Assembly (NCBI GenBank): GCA_032164245.1
Contig: JAVMKO010000006.1
Location: 2,743,001 to 2,807,000 of the forward strand
Source of the DNA: Sternotherus odoratus
Taxonomy: Eukaryota > Chordata > Testudines > Kinosternidae
Length of the DNA stretch: 64,000 nt
Reading direction: 5' to 3'
In this document: positions 19,831 to 30,727 of the stretch, piece by piece
How the letters are laid out: each line of letters begins with the position of its first letter
Numbering within the stretch: position 1 is the stretch's first letter
Notes under the pieces: model-generated
What the model saw: only the letters and a program-made list of their open reading frames with translations
The model's database searches: none
What the model was told of the DNA's origin: nothing
Position numbers and translations under genes: made by a program

Positions 19831-21863
19831 TTGTGCAGGAGTAGCTCACAAGGTAGAAGTATTCTGCTGAAGAGCATGCCACTTTTATTCTTCCTCCACA
19901 GATAGAGGCAAAGTGAACAAGAACTCCTTGCTACAAGAGATTTAGTTTTTTCTAAGTTAATATAAACTTTAATTTTCTGATGCAGAAATCTGGACAAGTG
20001 TTTTTCACTGGCTTTTGGGACAAAGACATAGGATTCTTGGCTTCCCTTTCTTCCTGAAGTACTAAAGCAGCATATGCTCCTGTAGCCTAGCAATGAAACA
20101 GAAAAAAGCCTAGAGGGAAAACTTGATATTCATGCAATTAATTGCCAGACAGTGTGTAGACAATAAGCTCTGCTTGTTTTGTGCCAGCTCAGGATGGGGT
20201 CACCCTAGTTGCCTTCTCCTGAGCGAGAAAAGAGTCAGGAAGCCACAACAGTGAAGCAGCAAGCAATCCCCTTGATCTTTCCTACTTTGCTTCATTTCCT
20301 CTCAGAAGGGAGCAAGTGACACAATGATATGAAGGCAGTTCTCCCAAGGGAGAAATTGCTAGTGACAAGCTGCATGAGCCTGCTACATTAGTCTCAGCAT
20401 TTTATCATGGTCCCAGCAGTGGATCATTTTTGTCTCCCAATGCAAAGCCATGGAAGGAGTCAAGGGAAGCAGACCCAGATCCACCCAACAGAGCATTAAA
20501 TTGGAGCCCCAGACTCATTTTCCAAAAAACAGCTCACATCGTAATGGGCTGCTTAGTCTGCTGACTTTATAATCACCTAGTTAGGTTTTCCACATCCATA
20601 ATCACTTAGGTTTTCCACATCCAACAGGTCTGTGACATTCAGGGATGGAGATATGTTCCAATAAGATATGTTCCCTGATTGAAGCTCCACTCTCTCCTCT
20701 CCCACTCCCTTTCCTTTCCTTTCCTGTCTGTAGAAGAGTGGAGACAGTTTATCATTCTCCCCTCCCCCAGGACTTGCCTTCAAGTGCCCTAGTATGTCTC
20801 ACCTAGAAAATGCAAAAGAAGGACTCAGAACAGTACAACTTGCAGAATAAGTTGAAGCAAGTGGGCAAAAAGACCTTCACTAAGTTGTCATTGTAGAGGG
20901 TACATGTACAAGTAGATGAATTAACTTGATAATTACCATAGTTAAAGAGGTCAGAATATTGTAGGCATGTGCAAAGTAAAATTGAAATAGTTGACATCTG
21001 GAATAAACTTATTCTACTTCTAAAACTGTGATTTATCTGATATGGATTTCCTACTGTTCATATATTTCACTCTAGACAGAGGGGAAATTTTCCCAAACCA
21101 TTTCCCTCCAGTTTAGCCTTAACCAGTGTTAAAACTGCTGGGAGCTGTTGGTACCCAAGATTCCAACCAGTAGACCTGTACTTACTACTTTAGGTAGCCT
21201 TGTTTTTCATCATGTTTAACAAAAAATGGTTATAAACAAGTATGGCATTCAGAGCTTTCACTGGCTTTTACACCAATTCAACTGAACTAATCTTACAACC
21301 GATGAGAAGTTGTGTAAATATAGTTCGTATAGACACTACCTCCATCTGATTACTAGTGCATACAGCTAGCATGAATTCAGAGTTAATGGTCTCTTGTCAA
21401 ATTAAGCCAAAGATGTCTTTGGAGAAAACTTATGATGGTACAGCATGCAAAGACACTTTGGATACTGCTACCCCAATGGACCAACAAATTGAAAAGGCCA
21501 TTCGTCTAGATCAGGTCTGATTGCTCCAATAAAAAAATTGTAGCATTAGCGCTCATGCAAAACTAAGTATATGGGAAAAAATCCTGACCACCTTTGGCAA
21601 AGGAACAAAGGAGAAAAACAGTATTAAGCTGAATTAGAGCAAGTCATTTCCTTTGCTCCACTGAGGTGGAAAACAGGCTTGCATGATGTGTATGAACAGA
21701 ATTATTTTTTTTTTAAAAAAGTACAGGCTGGGAGATGGAAGAAATTTACATTGGCAGTGGAGAATTTATATTATATTATATTTATTATTATTATCCTGAA
21801 GTGAATTTAATCATAGAATAGTCTCTACAAAATTATCATTTAGCCTACAAACGAAGCAAGTCA
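19831..21863. other. Non-coding DNA upstream of the first visible FANCM exon
   Basis: No exon homologous to the FANCM N-terminal helicase domain was recognised. A short direct repeat (AGGTTTTCCACATCCA) occurs twice at about 20584-20624. Confidence 0.45.
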
Positions 21864-21874
21864 GTTAAATTCTG

Positions 21875-22028
21875 GTATCAGAGGGGTAACCATGTTAGTC
21901 TGGATCTGCAAAGGTGACAAAGAGTCTTGTAGTACCTTATAGACCTACATCTTTTAGTCTCTAAGGTGCTATAACATCCTAAACATCTGTTAGTCTATAA
22001 GGTGCTACAAGACTCTTTGTCACTTTTG
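21875..22028. mobile_element. Head-to-head PLE tail dimer
   Basis: The 154-bp insert is an imperfect palindrome. The left arm has ATGTTAGTCTGGATCTGC and ACAAAGAGTCTTGTAG; the right arm has the inverse of the second (CTACAAGACTCTTTGT). It is flanked by the exact 11-bp duplication GTTAAATTCTG (21864-21874 and 22029-22039). It lies 145 bases upstream of a FANCM exon. Confidence 0.75.
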
Positions 22029-22173
22029 GTTAAATTCTGATTATTTTATCTCTGTTTGGCAGATAACCATTTCTTAAAGCTGACTGTTTATTATAGACAT
22101 AGAAACAAAATTTGAAAAAGCATAATTATTTATTATCTTTGCATTACATATGTGCTTTTTGTTTTACCTGCAG

Positions 22174-22305
22174 GTTTTGGAAACATTTGCTGGTCGCCTG
22201 ATTAAAATTCGAGTTTTAGCACAGCGTGATATTCCCAGCCTTACAAAGTACCAGATAATTCTAGCAAGAGATCAATTTAGGAAAAACCCTTCTTCACACA
22301 ATGTG
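22174..22305 (+). CDS. FANCM: FANCM internal exon a (44 codons)
   Basis: First of nine FANCM exons seen here. FANCM is the Fanconi anaemia SF2 translocase that remodels stalled replication forks and anchors the FA core complex in the nucleus. The exon starts after a polypyrimidine tract and CAG, ends before GTAAAT, and is phase 0 at both ends. It encodes the start of the segment just ahead of helicase domain 2 (AQRDIPSLTKYQIILARDQF), which is highly conserved between vertebrate FANCM proteins. The 132 bases are fully open. The exons that would precede it (Walker A and DEAH box) were not found in 1-22173. Confidence 0.93.
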
Positions 22306-22523
22306 GTAAATGTTACTTAGTAATGTAATTGACTAAATGAGTTGATATTATACAGTATTCAATAACTAGTAGTAATACTCCTACATTTAGATAGTACATA
22401 AAATAACCGTGGACTCAAATGCTTGACAAACTATAAATAGAAATTACCACAGATATGAAGTCCTGGGATGGAATGTGCCAACTTGTTTAACCACTCTCAA
22501 CACCACTGCAGGACCATTTAGGA

Positions 22524-22734
22524 ATTCTCACACTGGTTCTCAGACTTTTGTACTGGTGACCCCTTTCACATCGCCATCCTCAGAGTGTGCCCCCCACCCC
22601 ATGTTTTAAAAACACTTTTTTATGTGTTTAACACCATTATAAGTACCGGAGGCAAAGCAGGGGTTGGGTGGAGGCTGACAGCTCGCAACCCCCATGTCAT
22701 AACTTCATGACCCCCTGAGGCTTGAGAACCTCTG
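22524..22734. mobile_element. hAT MITE with 8-bp target duplication
   Basis: An exact 8-bp duplication ATTTAGGA lies at 22516-22523 and 22735-22742. The ends are GGTTCTCAGAC on the left and CTTGAGAACCTCTG on the right. The insert is non-coding and lies in a FANCM intron. Confidence 0.75.
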
Positions 22735-23477
22735 ATTTAGGAAAAGAGGGAAGAATACTGTATCCCTCTGAAACTATATAGGGAGCTAGACACATAAAAT
22801 ATAACTGCCCAGATTACATTGAGGTCTGAAAATTAAGATAATGCACCTCCTTGTCTAAATTGCCACACGGTTTTTACTAATCACAAATAGTCTGCACTTC
22901 GTTTATTCAGTAAACCAGGTGACAGCTATACATAGAAACTCAGTTCATGTATGGTCCTCTGAGTGCCTTAAGCGTAACATAATATAATTTATAACAACCA
23001 GTACAACTTTATCAACTCAAGATGCTTAGAAGGGTTAAGTGTAAAGGAAATCCCACCCTGCCAAATACAACAGGCAATACAACAAAAACAGCAGTACAAG
23101 CAGTAAAACAAAGTGGTATTCTCTTGATAAGGCAGATGGTTAATTCATTCCAGAGGACAAGCAAAACAGCATTGGTGTATTTTGAAAATATTTTTGCAAC
23201 TGTCCATTATTCTCAAGAGATTCCTTTATCAAAATTCTTCCATGACTCCTTTGAGAAAAAAAGGTTATTTTTATGAATTATTAGGGAACTTTCCCAAACC
23301 ATTTCCACCCTGGTTCATGAGGTTTTTGGGAGACAAACCACCAGCTCAGTATTGTTTTCTTTTGCAATTTTGTTTTTCAAATGTTAAACTAATTTTTGGC
23401 ATCAAAAATTGCAATATGATTCCTGTTGCTTATTGACCTCTTTATTTTAATCCAATGTGTCATAATTGTTTTATTAG

Positions 23478-23610
23478 GGGATCCAACAGGGCGTAATTGA
23501 AGGAGATTTTGCTCTTTGCATTAGTTTGTATCATGGTTATGAACTACTGTTGCAGATGGGAACACGATCATTATTTATCTTCCTGTGTGGAATTATGGAT
23601 GGATCTAAAG
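23478..23610 (+). CDS. FANCM: FANCM internal exon b
   Basis: This exon starts after TTATTAG and ends before GTAAAA, entering in phase 0 and leaving in phase 1. It encodes a conserved FANCM segment (GIQQGVIEGDFALCISLYHG, then FLCGIMDGSKG) within the helical insert between the two helicase lobes. Its last base pairs with the first two bases of the exon at 27906 to make a Gly codon. No stop or insertion is present. Confidence 0.94.
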
Positions 23611-24269
23611 GTAAAATGCATTCACAAACAAACTCTCTGCTCCTTATTTTCTCTTCCAATTTAATTTTAGGAAATAAAAACCTATTCTGTTGAGTACCAG
23701 ATGTACATGAGTATTTAAAATTATTTAGACCAAAAATAGCTTAACAAATGGGTTGCAAATGAAATTTGTATATTTTCTTTTTGCAGCTTACATTTTGTGA
23801 AAATATCATGCTCAACAGAAGACTTTAAAAAATAATCTGTAGATGAGATAGTGTAGTTAGATTGGGAAAGCAATGATGTGTGTATGGAAATAGATCAGTG
23901 AAATATGAAGAAGATGCAATCAGAGTTCACAGGAAGATATAGCATTAGACCAGAAAAGAGACACAACCAGCCATTAAAAGGTCTATGCAGAAAAGGATTA
24001 GGTCTTTAAGTCAATGTCAACACTGGCCAAAAAAAACCCAACCCAAAGCAGACCTTTAATTCTCCCAGAATTCAGCTCTGTGGTAAGAGCAGCCATGGAA
24101 GACATAGTGTGGGCAGTACTCTGTTGTTTTTACCATCATGTCTCCTGGCCCTGCAGGGTTAGCTACATGATGGTAAAATGCCTGAACACACTGCACTATA
24201 TCTTCCTCTCTTGCCATCACCAGTGAAGTATAATGTGTTCCATGTGTGATGGTGTAGAAAAGATCTTAC

Positions 24270-25400
24270 TGTGGTATAAAACCTGGATGATTCTTTGATT
24301 GGTCTCTGAATATTCCTATTTGTGGGATTAGTACTTCCTGGCATCAAGCTGTGCGATCTTCTAGAGAGCCGGGTCTGGGGCCACTTGCCCCTCCCTAATT
24401 TGCATGCACACACATATATAAGATGATGGGTCCTGAGAGTATAAAATGTGAATGGTCCCAACTGCTTCTCAGTTTCTTCTTTACTGCCACAGGTGCAGTT
24501 ACTGTGCACAGGATCCTTGGTGCATTCCTCATCTAGCGTGCACTTTGTGACGTACTAGCCTAAGTGCAATACATTATATTCACATGAAGTGAGCCTCTGT
24601 CTTCTGACATAAGTTGCTCAAAGGAAGGGACCCCAGACATATCTGGATTGGCTGAGTCTGGTCTTAAGAACCTGGCATGGTTAACTCTGTGTTTATAGGT
24701 TTAAGATTAGCAGCCGTGTTAGTCTGTATCCGTAAATAAAACGAGGAAAACTTTGTAGCACCTTAGTCTCTAAGGTGCTACAAAGTCTTCCTCGTTTTAT
24801 CTGTGTTTATAGGGAGCACCATAGTCCCCTGGTCCTTTGGGATCTACTCAGTTGGCACCCTTATACCCATATCTCCTGTCCTGGAAAAATTTAATCTCAG
24901 TTAAACACTACACAAAGGTGATGGTTACAGATGGTTTACTTTCAGTGCCTGTGGAGATAGCTGACTGAGGTCTAGAAGTTCCTTTTGTGGGAGTCCTCGA
25001 GATGAAATCAGTAGAAATGTTCACGTTTCCAAGTTGAGGTTCTGATTAGGATATGGCATGGCCTTTATCAGTATTCTTCAGATGGTTTCTGTAACCAAGT
25101 GCAAGGTGTCCTTAAGTGCAAGACACCCTCTGCACAAAAACCTTTGAAAACCCAGGCTCAGTATGAGGTGGTTCTTGTTCCTACTGGTTCTCATCAGTCT
25201 CTCACCATTTATTGGCTGTGAAAGTGACCAAGATTTATAATCTGGTGCCAGTGCCCTGATTTTGAAACCATCCAAAACCATTAGTGCCCAGAGACACTTT
25301 GGTTCCAAACACTGATGTCAATACTTTGTTTCTGAAGAGAGATCATAAAGAGCTTTCCTGGAGCATGCTCCACGGTCATCAGCCAGTGCTTGCTGCATCA
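24270..25400 (+). repeat. Possible very old DIRS copy
   Basis: A GAGTATAAAATGTG then CTCAGTTTCTTCTTTACTGCC stretch near 24440-24490 resembles the DIRS terminal repeat around its TATA-like box. Broken peptide similarity to the gag N-terminus (CKVSLSARHPLHK) lies near 25100. All of it is badly worn, so this is a weak call. Confidence 0.2.
24700..24800. mobile_element. Head-to-head PLE tail dimer
   Basis: The 101-bp insert reads AGCCGTGTTAGTCTGTATC, then AAAACGAGGAAAACTTTGTA, then GCACCTTAG, then the inverse of that middle segment (CTAAGGTGC, TACAAAGTCTTCCTCGTTTT). The exact 13-bp duplication CTGTGTTTATAGG flanks it at 24687-24699 and 24801-24813. Confidence 0.78.
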
Positions 25401-25403
25401 CTA

Positions 25404-26262
25404 CAGTAAACCCTCGATTTAACGGACCCCGATTTAACGGACTTCGGATGCAACGGACAAAATTTCCAATGCATCCGAAATCCGTTATTGGGGGCTGCCG
25501 GCTCCCGCCCCAGGGAGCCGGGCGGGAGCTGTCAACCCGGCTGCCCGGCTCCCCGCAGAGGGGAGCTGGGCGGGCGGGCTGACAGCTCCTGCCCGGCTCC
25601 CTGCAGAGGGGAGCCGGCCGGCCGGGTTGACAGCTCCCGCCCGGCTCCCCGCAGCGGGGAGCCCGGCGGGAGCTGTCAAACCCCCCCCCCCCCCCCCCCG
25701 GCTCCCCGCCCGGTTCCCGGCAGCGGGGAGCCCGGCGGGAGCTGTCAACCCCCCCCCCCGGCTCCCCTGCAGCGGGAAGCCAGGCGGGAGCTGTCAAACC
25801 CGCCGCCCGTCGGGCTGTCAGCCCGCCCGCCTGGCTCCCCGCTGCGGGAACTGTCAACCCCCTCCCCCCCCCCCCCCCGCCCGGCTCCCCATTGCGGGGA
25901 ACCGGGCGGGGGGGGTTGACAGCTCCCGCCGGGCTCCCCGCTGCGGGGAGCCAGCCGGGCGGGCTGACAGCCGGGCGGGAGGGAGGGAGCGGGGCGGGAG
26001 GTTTGACGGCTCCCGCCGGGCTCCCCGCTGCGGGGAGCCAGGCGGGCGGGCTGACAGCCGGGCGGGCGGGAGCGGGGGTTTTGACAGCTCCCGCCCATGA
26101 TTAGTAAAACCTCTATATAAGGGACTAATTCGGGTGAGGGGGTGTCCGTTAAAGCCAAAAGTCCTGTTATTTAATGATTTTAAAAAATGAATAAATAACG
26201 GACTTTCGGCTTTAACGGACACCCCCTCGCCCGAATTAGTCCGTTAAATCCAGGTTTCACTG
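25404..26262. mobile_element. TcMar-like MITE with GC-rich interior
   Basis: The ends are CAGTAAACCCTCGATTTAAC on the left and GTTAAATCCAGGTTTCACTG on the right, flanked by TA. This matches the TA target duplication of Tc1/mariner (Tigger/pogo-like) transposons. A second copy lies at 61560-61878. No transposase is present. The 25495-26095 interior is a GC-rich repeat array. Confidence 0.75.
25495..26095. repeat. GC-rich palindromic minisatellite
   Basis: Irregular units built from GGCTCCCCGCAGCGGGGAGCC and GGGAGCTGTCAACC alternate in both orientations, separated by C runs of up to about 20. The long open frames on both strands here come from composition and are not genes. Confidence 0.8.
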
Positions 26263-26439
26263 TACTAGCATATAAAGAAAAGTTGGTGGCCATTACAGGG
26301 ACCTTGCTGCCTGGACACCAAACCTCTCTGTTCCAATTGGAGTGAGTCTTCTAGTACAGTTTCTCCAGTGTTCTAGCCCTGGAACCTATTCTTCTGCAGT
26401 GCCATTAAGAGTTCATCCTATTTTAGGTACTTACATATT

Positions 26440-26655
26440 AGTGTAGTATCTGAGCACGTTACAATGTTTCATCTATTTTTTCTCACAACTCACCTGTGAG
26501 GTAGGGAAGTTCAGTAGGTCTCATATTATAGATGGGGACCTGAGGCACAAAAAGGATAAGTGACTTGCCCACGGTCACAAAAGAAGCCTGTGTTAGAACA
26601 GGGACTTAAACCTAGATCTCTCAAGTCATAGACTAGTGCTCTAACTTTTGGAACA
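26440..26655 (+). repeat. MIR SINE
   Basis: CACCTGTGAGGTAGG, then GACCTGAGGCACAAAAAGG, then AAGTGACTTGCCCACGGTC is the MIR core, an ancient amniote-wide SINE. It is diverged but readable. Confidence 0.75.
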
Positions 26656-26792
26656 TCCCTCCTATCTTCCATCTGAGCACAGCAGGCAGTCTATATCAGG
26701 TACAGGTACCTCAGAAAAGTTCTTACTGTTTAAACTTTCCTGAGGTAGCGCACTGAAGTACTGACCATGCCCTGTGGAAAGCACTTATCCCT

Positions 26793-26972
26793 GGGGGGAG
26801 GGATAGCTCAGTGGTTTGAGCATTGGCCTCCTAAACCTAGGGTTGTGAGTTCAATTCTTGAGGGGGCCATTTATGGATCGGGGCAAAAAATCCTGTCAGG
26901 AGTCAATGCTAGTGAAGGCAGGGGACTGGATGAGATGACCTTTCAAGGTCCTTCCAGTTCTATGATCTCTCT
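26793..26972 (+). mobile_element. Turtle tRNA-derived SINE
   Basis: The tRNA-like head GGATAGCTCAGTGGTTTGAG (A box) and GGTTGTGAGTTCAATTC (B box) is followed by a CR1-like tail ending CTTCCAGTTCTATGATC. This is the tRNA-derived SINE family found in cryptodiran turtles. Another copy lies at 47984-48166. Confidence 0.85.
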
Positions 26973-26974
26973 CT

Positions 26975-27012
26975 GTGTATATGTGTGTGTGTGTGTATAT
27001 ATATACACACAA
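26975..27012. repeat. GT/TA microsatellite
   Basis: GTGTGTGTGTGTGTATATATATACACAC. A simple repeat directly after the SINE. Confidence 0.85.
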
Positions 27013-27905
27013 GTGAAGTTGATGGATTTCCACTCCATAGGCTAAATGCAGTGCCTTGCATAGTGTCTAGTATCAGAGGTGTACTTGTCATTCTCAACTG
27101 TTATTAAGAACATTAATTGCTTAGAATTGTTGGTATGCTAGTGTCTTGTGGTATTCATGCATTTGTATTTTTACAATGTACTGCTTTCATACATGTTTAT
27201 TTGACAGTTTTTGATAGTACTGTTGTATTAGTAGATGCATACACTGGAGTACGCATTTATTATTTTTCCTAGTTTCCCTGCTCCCTTAAGCCCTTTCTAC
27301 AGTGGGAAGTTGATTACAGACATCATTCTCAGTCACAATGTGTTCCCTTCAACTAGTGCTGACAGTAGTTCAGCTGTTAGGGTAACCAGGACAAACCTTT
27401 TTTCTGAACTGTTACAGAAACATTAAAGACGACATGTAACACTGTCCTGCTTACACTAGTAGCTCAACTGTTTTAAGCTATGTGTCCCATGGAGTGCAGA
27501 AAGCATCCTCAACTGCTGGCCAGTTTCCTAGTATAAACTGGATGATATTAAAGAGACAAGATAAGTGAGGTAATATCTTTTGTTGGACCAACGTCTGTTG
27601 GTGAAAAGGACAAGTTTAAGACTTCTTTAATAATACTTTTTAATTTGCCTCAACAGGATGTAGACTTCTGTTATGTGCATTTAATCCTCGTACTTACACG
27701 CTAACACTCCCTGAAATAATATTGACTCCCAATTACATAAGCCTTTCCATAATAACCTTAGCTTTTTCAGAAAATTCTATTTGTATTTCAGTTAAGGAAA
27801 TGTGGAATTGATTCTAAATTCAATTCAATTTATATGTAGCAAAACACCAAAGCTTTAAGATTACTCAAGAGATTGAATATTAAACCATTTTATCTTTTTA
27901 TAAAG

Positions 27906-28037
27906 GCTTGACTCGTGCCAGGAATGAACTTAGCCGGAATGAGGACTTCATGAAATTGTATCGGCAACTTGAAACCATGTTTTCAGGCTCATCTGTAACT
28001 TCAGCAAATGGAAATCATCTTTACAACAGTACAACAG
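27906..28037 (+). CDS. FANCM: FANCM internal exon c
   Basis: This exon starts after TATAAAG, ends before GTCAGT, and is phase 1 at both ends. It encodes LTRARNELSRNEDFMKLYRQ and a following Ser/Asn-rich stretch, which corresponds to the FANCM segment after the conserved FLCGIMDG block. It is fully open. The following Ser/Asn region is the least conserved part and probably a loop. Confidence 0.92.
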
Positions 28038-28651
28038 GTCAGTGTTTACTTGTGAAGTCAGCATATTTGCTTCCTAGCTTTTTTCTAGAAGAGCATTTTT
28101 TCCCCTCAAAATTTAAACCTGGCAAAACACTCTGTTCAACATAAAGCCTAACTGCTGATGATTCTTAGTGAAAAATAAGTCTAATATTCAGTGTGATGTC
28201 TCTTTCCTAGTGCACATTAAGACTGCACAAAACAGGATGGTAGTTACATTGCAGCTTTTATTTATTCTATTTAAACAATTCCATCTACCTTCAAATCAGG
28301 GTTTTGTAGGCCTGAAGCACTGAAGTTCAGTTAGAATTCAACTATAAATTGATATTATAATCTCTTAATTAGTCTTGTGCAATACTTTTTAACTTTCCCA
28401 CAGCAAAAGCGATGTGTGGGTCTTGAAAAATAGGGTTTAACAAACATGTGCTTCAGTAATGAGTTTACTAAGGTTCATGTACTAGACTAGATAGTTATTG
28501 TAATTAGATTGGAAATGTTGGGAATTGGTGCTTGTCAGACTTGGAAGAGAGACGTAGAATAAGACAAGAAGGTTCACAGAACCTCTTATATACTTACTCC
28601 AGATAAAGATGCACAGATATGTTTTTAAAAATTACCTTATTTGATTTACAG

Positions 28652-28750
28652 GACCTACAAATAAAAATAAAATCATCTACAGTCATCCAAAATTAAAGAA
28701 ACTAGAAGAAGTTGTAGTAGAACACTTCAAATCCTGGAAGGGATGTACAG
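28652..28750 (+). CDS. FANCM: FANCM internal exon d
   Basis: This 99-base exon lies between TTTACAG and GTAAAT, phase 1 at both ends. It encodes KIIYSHPKLKKLEEVVVEHF, which leads into helicase domain 2. The intron that follows is 13.2 kb long and packed with transposons, but the donor and the next acceptor are intact. Confidence 0.94.
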
Positions 28751-29009
28751 GTAAATGTTAAGTCTCCAAAATGTAATCTAATAGCACTATCTGGGTATGA
28801 ATCCATAATATTATTCTTTAATTGTTTCATTCACTTAATTGAAGTGACCCTAGCCTCTTTTTCCCAGAAGCTGGGAATGGGTGACAGGAGATGGATCACT
28901 TGATGATTACGTGTTCTGTTCAGAATCAGAGAGGTAGCCGTGTTAGTCTGGAATTGCAGAAGTGACAAAGAGTCCTGTGGCACCTTAAAGGCTAACTAAA
29001 GTATTGAAG

Positions 29010-29052
29010 TATAAGCTTTCGTGGGCTAATACCCACTTCGTTGGATGCATGT
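29010..29052 (-). ncRNA. Hammerhead-like motif in PLE tail
   Basis: On the minus strand CCAACGA is followed by the stem GTGGG/CCCAC, GAAA and GCTTAT. The core deviates from CUGAUGA, so it is probably inactive, but stem II is perfect. Confidence 0.4.
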
Positions 29053-29151
29053 AGCGGAAGTATCCAGGGGCAGGTATAAATAAGTAGGCAAGAACCAGGT
29101 TGGAGATAATAAGGTTAGTCCAATCAGGCTGAACCAACTTGTTATCTCTAA

Positions 29152-29640
29152 TCAGGGAGGATGAGGTATTCCTCTAGCAGCTGAACTGGAGGTGTGAACA
29201 CCAAGAGAAGAGACGCTGCTTTTGTAATTAGCAAGCCATTTGTTCAATCCTAAATTGATAGTATCAAATTTACAAATGAATTGCAGCTCTGCAGTTTCTC
29301 TTTGCAGTCTGGTCTTGAAGTTTTTTTGCTGCAAGAGAGTGACCTTTAAATCTGTAATGATGTGTGCAGGGAGATTGAAGTGTTCTCCTACAGGTTTTTG
29401 TATATTTCCATTCCTGATATCTGATTTGTGTCCATTTATCCTTTTACGTAGGAACTGTCCAGTTTGGCCAATGTACATAGCAGAGGGACATTGGTGGCAT
29501 ATAATGGCATATATTACATTGGTAGACGTGCAGGTGAATGAACCAGTGATGGTGTGGCTGATCTGGTTAGGTCCTGTGATGGTGTTGCTGGTGTAGATAT
29601 GTGGGCAGAGTTGGCATCAAGGTTTGTTGCATGGATTGGT
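29152..29640 (-). pseudogene. PLE GIY-YIG endonuclease fragment
   Basis: Read on the minus strand, PCNKP-stop-CQLCPHIYTSN gives a Cys motif. It is followed by VIYAIICHQCPSAMYIGQTG, the GIY-YIG layout of Penelope-like elements, then FLRKRINGHKSDI and a conserved PVGEHFN. One CGA-to-TGA stop falls inside the Cys motif. The reverse-transcriptase domain is absent, so this is a truncated, inactive copy. Confidence 0.82.
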
Positions 29641-30208
29641 TCCTGAGTTGGAGTTATTATGGCGCGGTGTGCTGTTGCTGGTGAGAATATGCTTGAGGTT
29701 GGCGGATTGTCTGTGGTCCTGACAAAGGACTCTTTGTGCTGTTCGTTCCCTCTGAAGCACCTGGCATTGGCCTCTGTCAGAAGACTGGATACTGGGCTAG
29801 ATAGACCATTGTTCTGACCCATTCTTACGTTCTTGTTCCTGAATTGATTGAAACACGTGCACATTTTGCTAAGTATTTTTATTTTATCCACTTGAAAAAA
29901 TATCTCTGTGGTGGGTCGGCTGCCCCACACTGGCAGAAAAGGAGTTAAAAGCAGTCTTAGGGAGGCTGCACTGGAGGAAGCCAATCAGAGGAGAGCTGAA
30001 GAAAGCAGCCAATCAGGGCTTAGTAGGCCTATATAAAAAAGGAGCTGCAAGGCAGAGGAAAGCAGTTCTCTGCTGGGAGCCTAGGGAGGAAGGACTGTGT
30101 CCCTGAAGGGCCAAGAGAACTGTCAGCACCCTGGACAGAGCAATGCTGCAAACAATGTCTGAGGAAGCCAGCGAATGCCTGCGGAGGTGCAGACTGAGAC
30201 CCTGATAC

Positions 30209-30727
30209 CAGGGCCGGCGACAGGGGGGTACTACGGGTACAGCTGTACCGGGCCCCCCGACTTTAGGGGGGGCCCGGTACACCGCTGTACCCATTGTGTC
30301 CCTCCTTGTCGCCGGACCTGGAGAGCGGGGAGGCGGCGCGGCTCTCCCCCGGACAAGCGCGCCTGGCCCCGGCAGGAGCAGAGAGCCCGGCCGGCGGCAG
30401 CAGCACTGTCCGGGGGAGGGGAGGGAGGAGAAAGGGCGGCTCACGCTCACTCTGCTGTCAGCTGGCGGGGGGGGGGGTCACCGGCTGGGCTGGGGGGGCC
30501 CCCATCCGCTGTCGGCTGGGCTGGGGGGGGCGGCTGGGCTGGGGGGCCCCCATCTGCTGTCGGCTGGGCTGGGGGGCCCCCATCTGCTGTTGGCTGGGCT
30601 GGGGGGGGCCCGGCTGGGCTGGGGGGCCCCCATCTGCTGTCGGCTGGGCTGGGGGGGGGGCCGGCTGGGCTGGGGGCCCCCCAAACTATCGGAGTAGGGG
30701 GCCTCCAAATTTCTGTCGCCAGCCCTG
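30209..30727. mobile_element. hAT MITE with exact 8-bp duplication
   Basis: The terminal repeats CAGGGCCGGCGACAG and CTGTCGCCAGCCCTG differ at one base. The exact 8-bp duplication CCTGATAC lies at 30201-30208 and 30728-30735. The 519-bp insert is GC-rich and non-coding. Confidence 0.85.
30475..30680. repeat. GC-rich minisatellite inside hAT MITE
   Basis: Units of CTGTCGGCTGGGCTGGGGGG with CCCCCATCTG are repeated about six times. They create long frames in several phases that are not genes. Confidence 0.8.

Larger units (their letters stand above)
28923..29742 (-). mobile_element. 5'-truncated Penelope-like element
   Basis: On the minus strand this contains the end of the PLE ORF with its GIY-YIG endonuclease, then the 3' tail with GTTAGCCTTTAAGGTGCC. 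The 3' tail is shared with 10615-10835. The RT domain is missing. Confidence 0.82.
28850..29835 (+). mobile_element. CR1 3' end split by a PLE
   Basis: CAGAAGCTGGGAATGGGTGAC and TACGTGTTCTGTTCA (28866-28922) continue, after the inserted PLE, with GTTCGTTCCCTCTGAAGCAC and GGATACTGGGCTAGATAG (29745-29815). Compare the uninterrupted copy at 17615-18012. CTGTTCA/CTGTTCG at the two junctions looks like a short target duplication. Confidence 0.7.

Noticed and set aside
25318..26222. Several overlapping Pro/Gly/Ala-rich frames
   Set aside because: They lie in the GC-rich minisatellite and exist on both strands in several phases; composition only.
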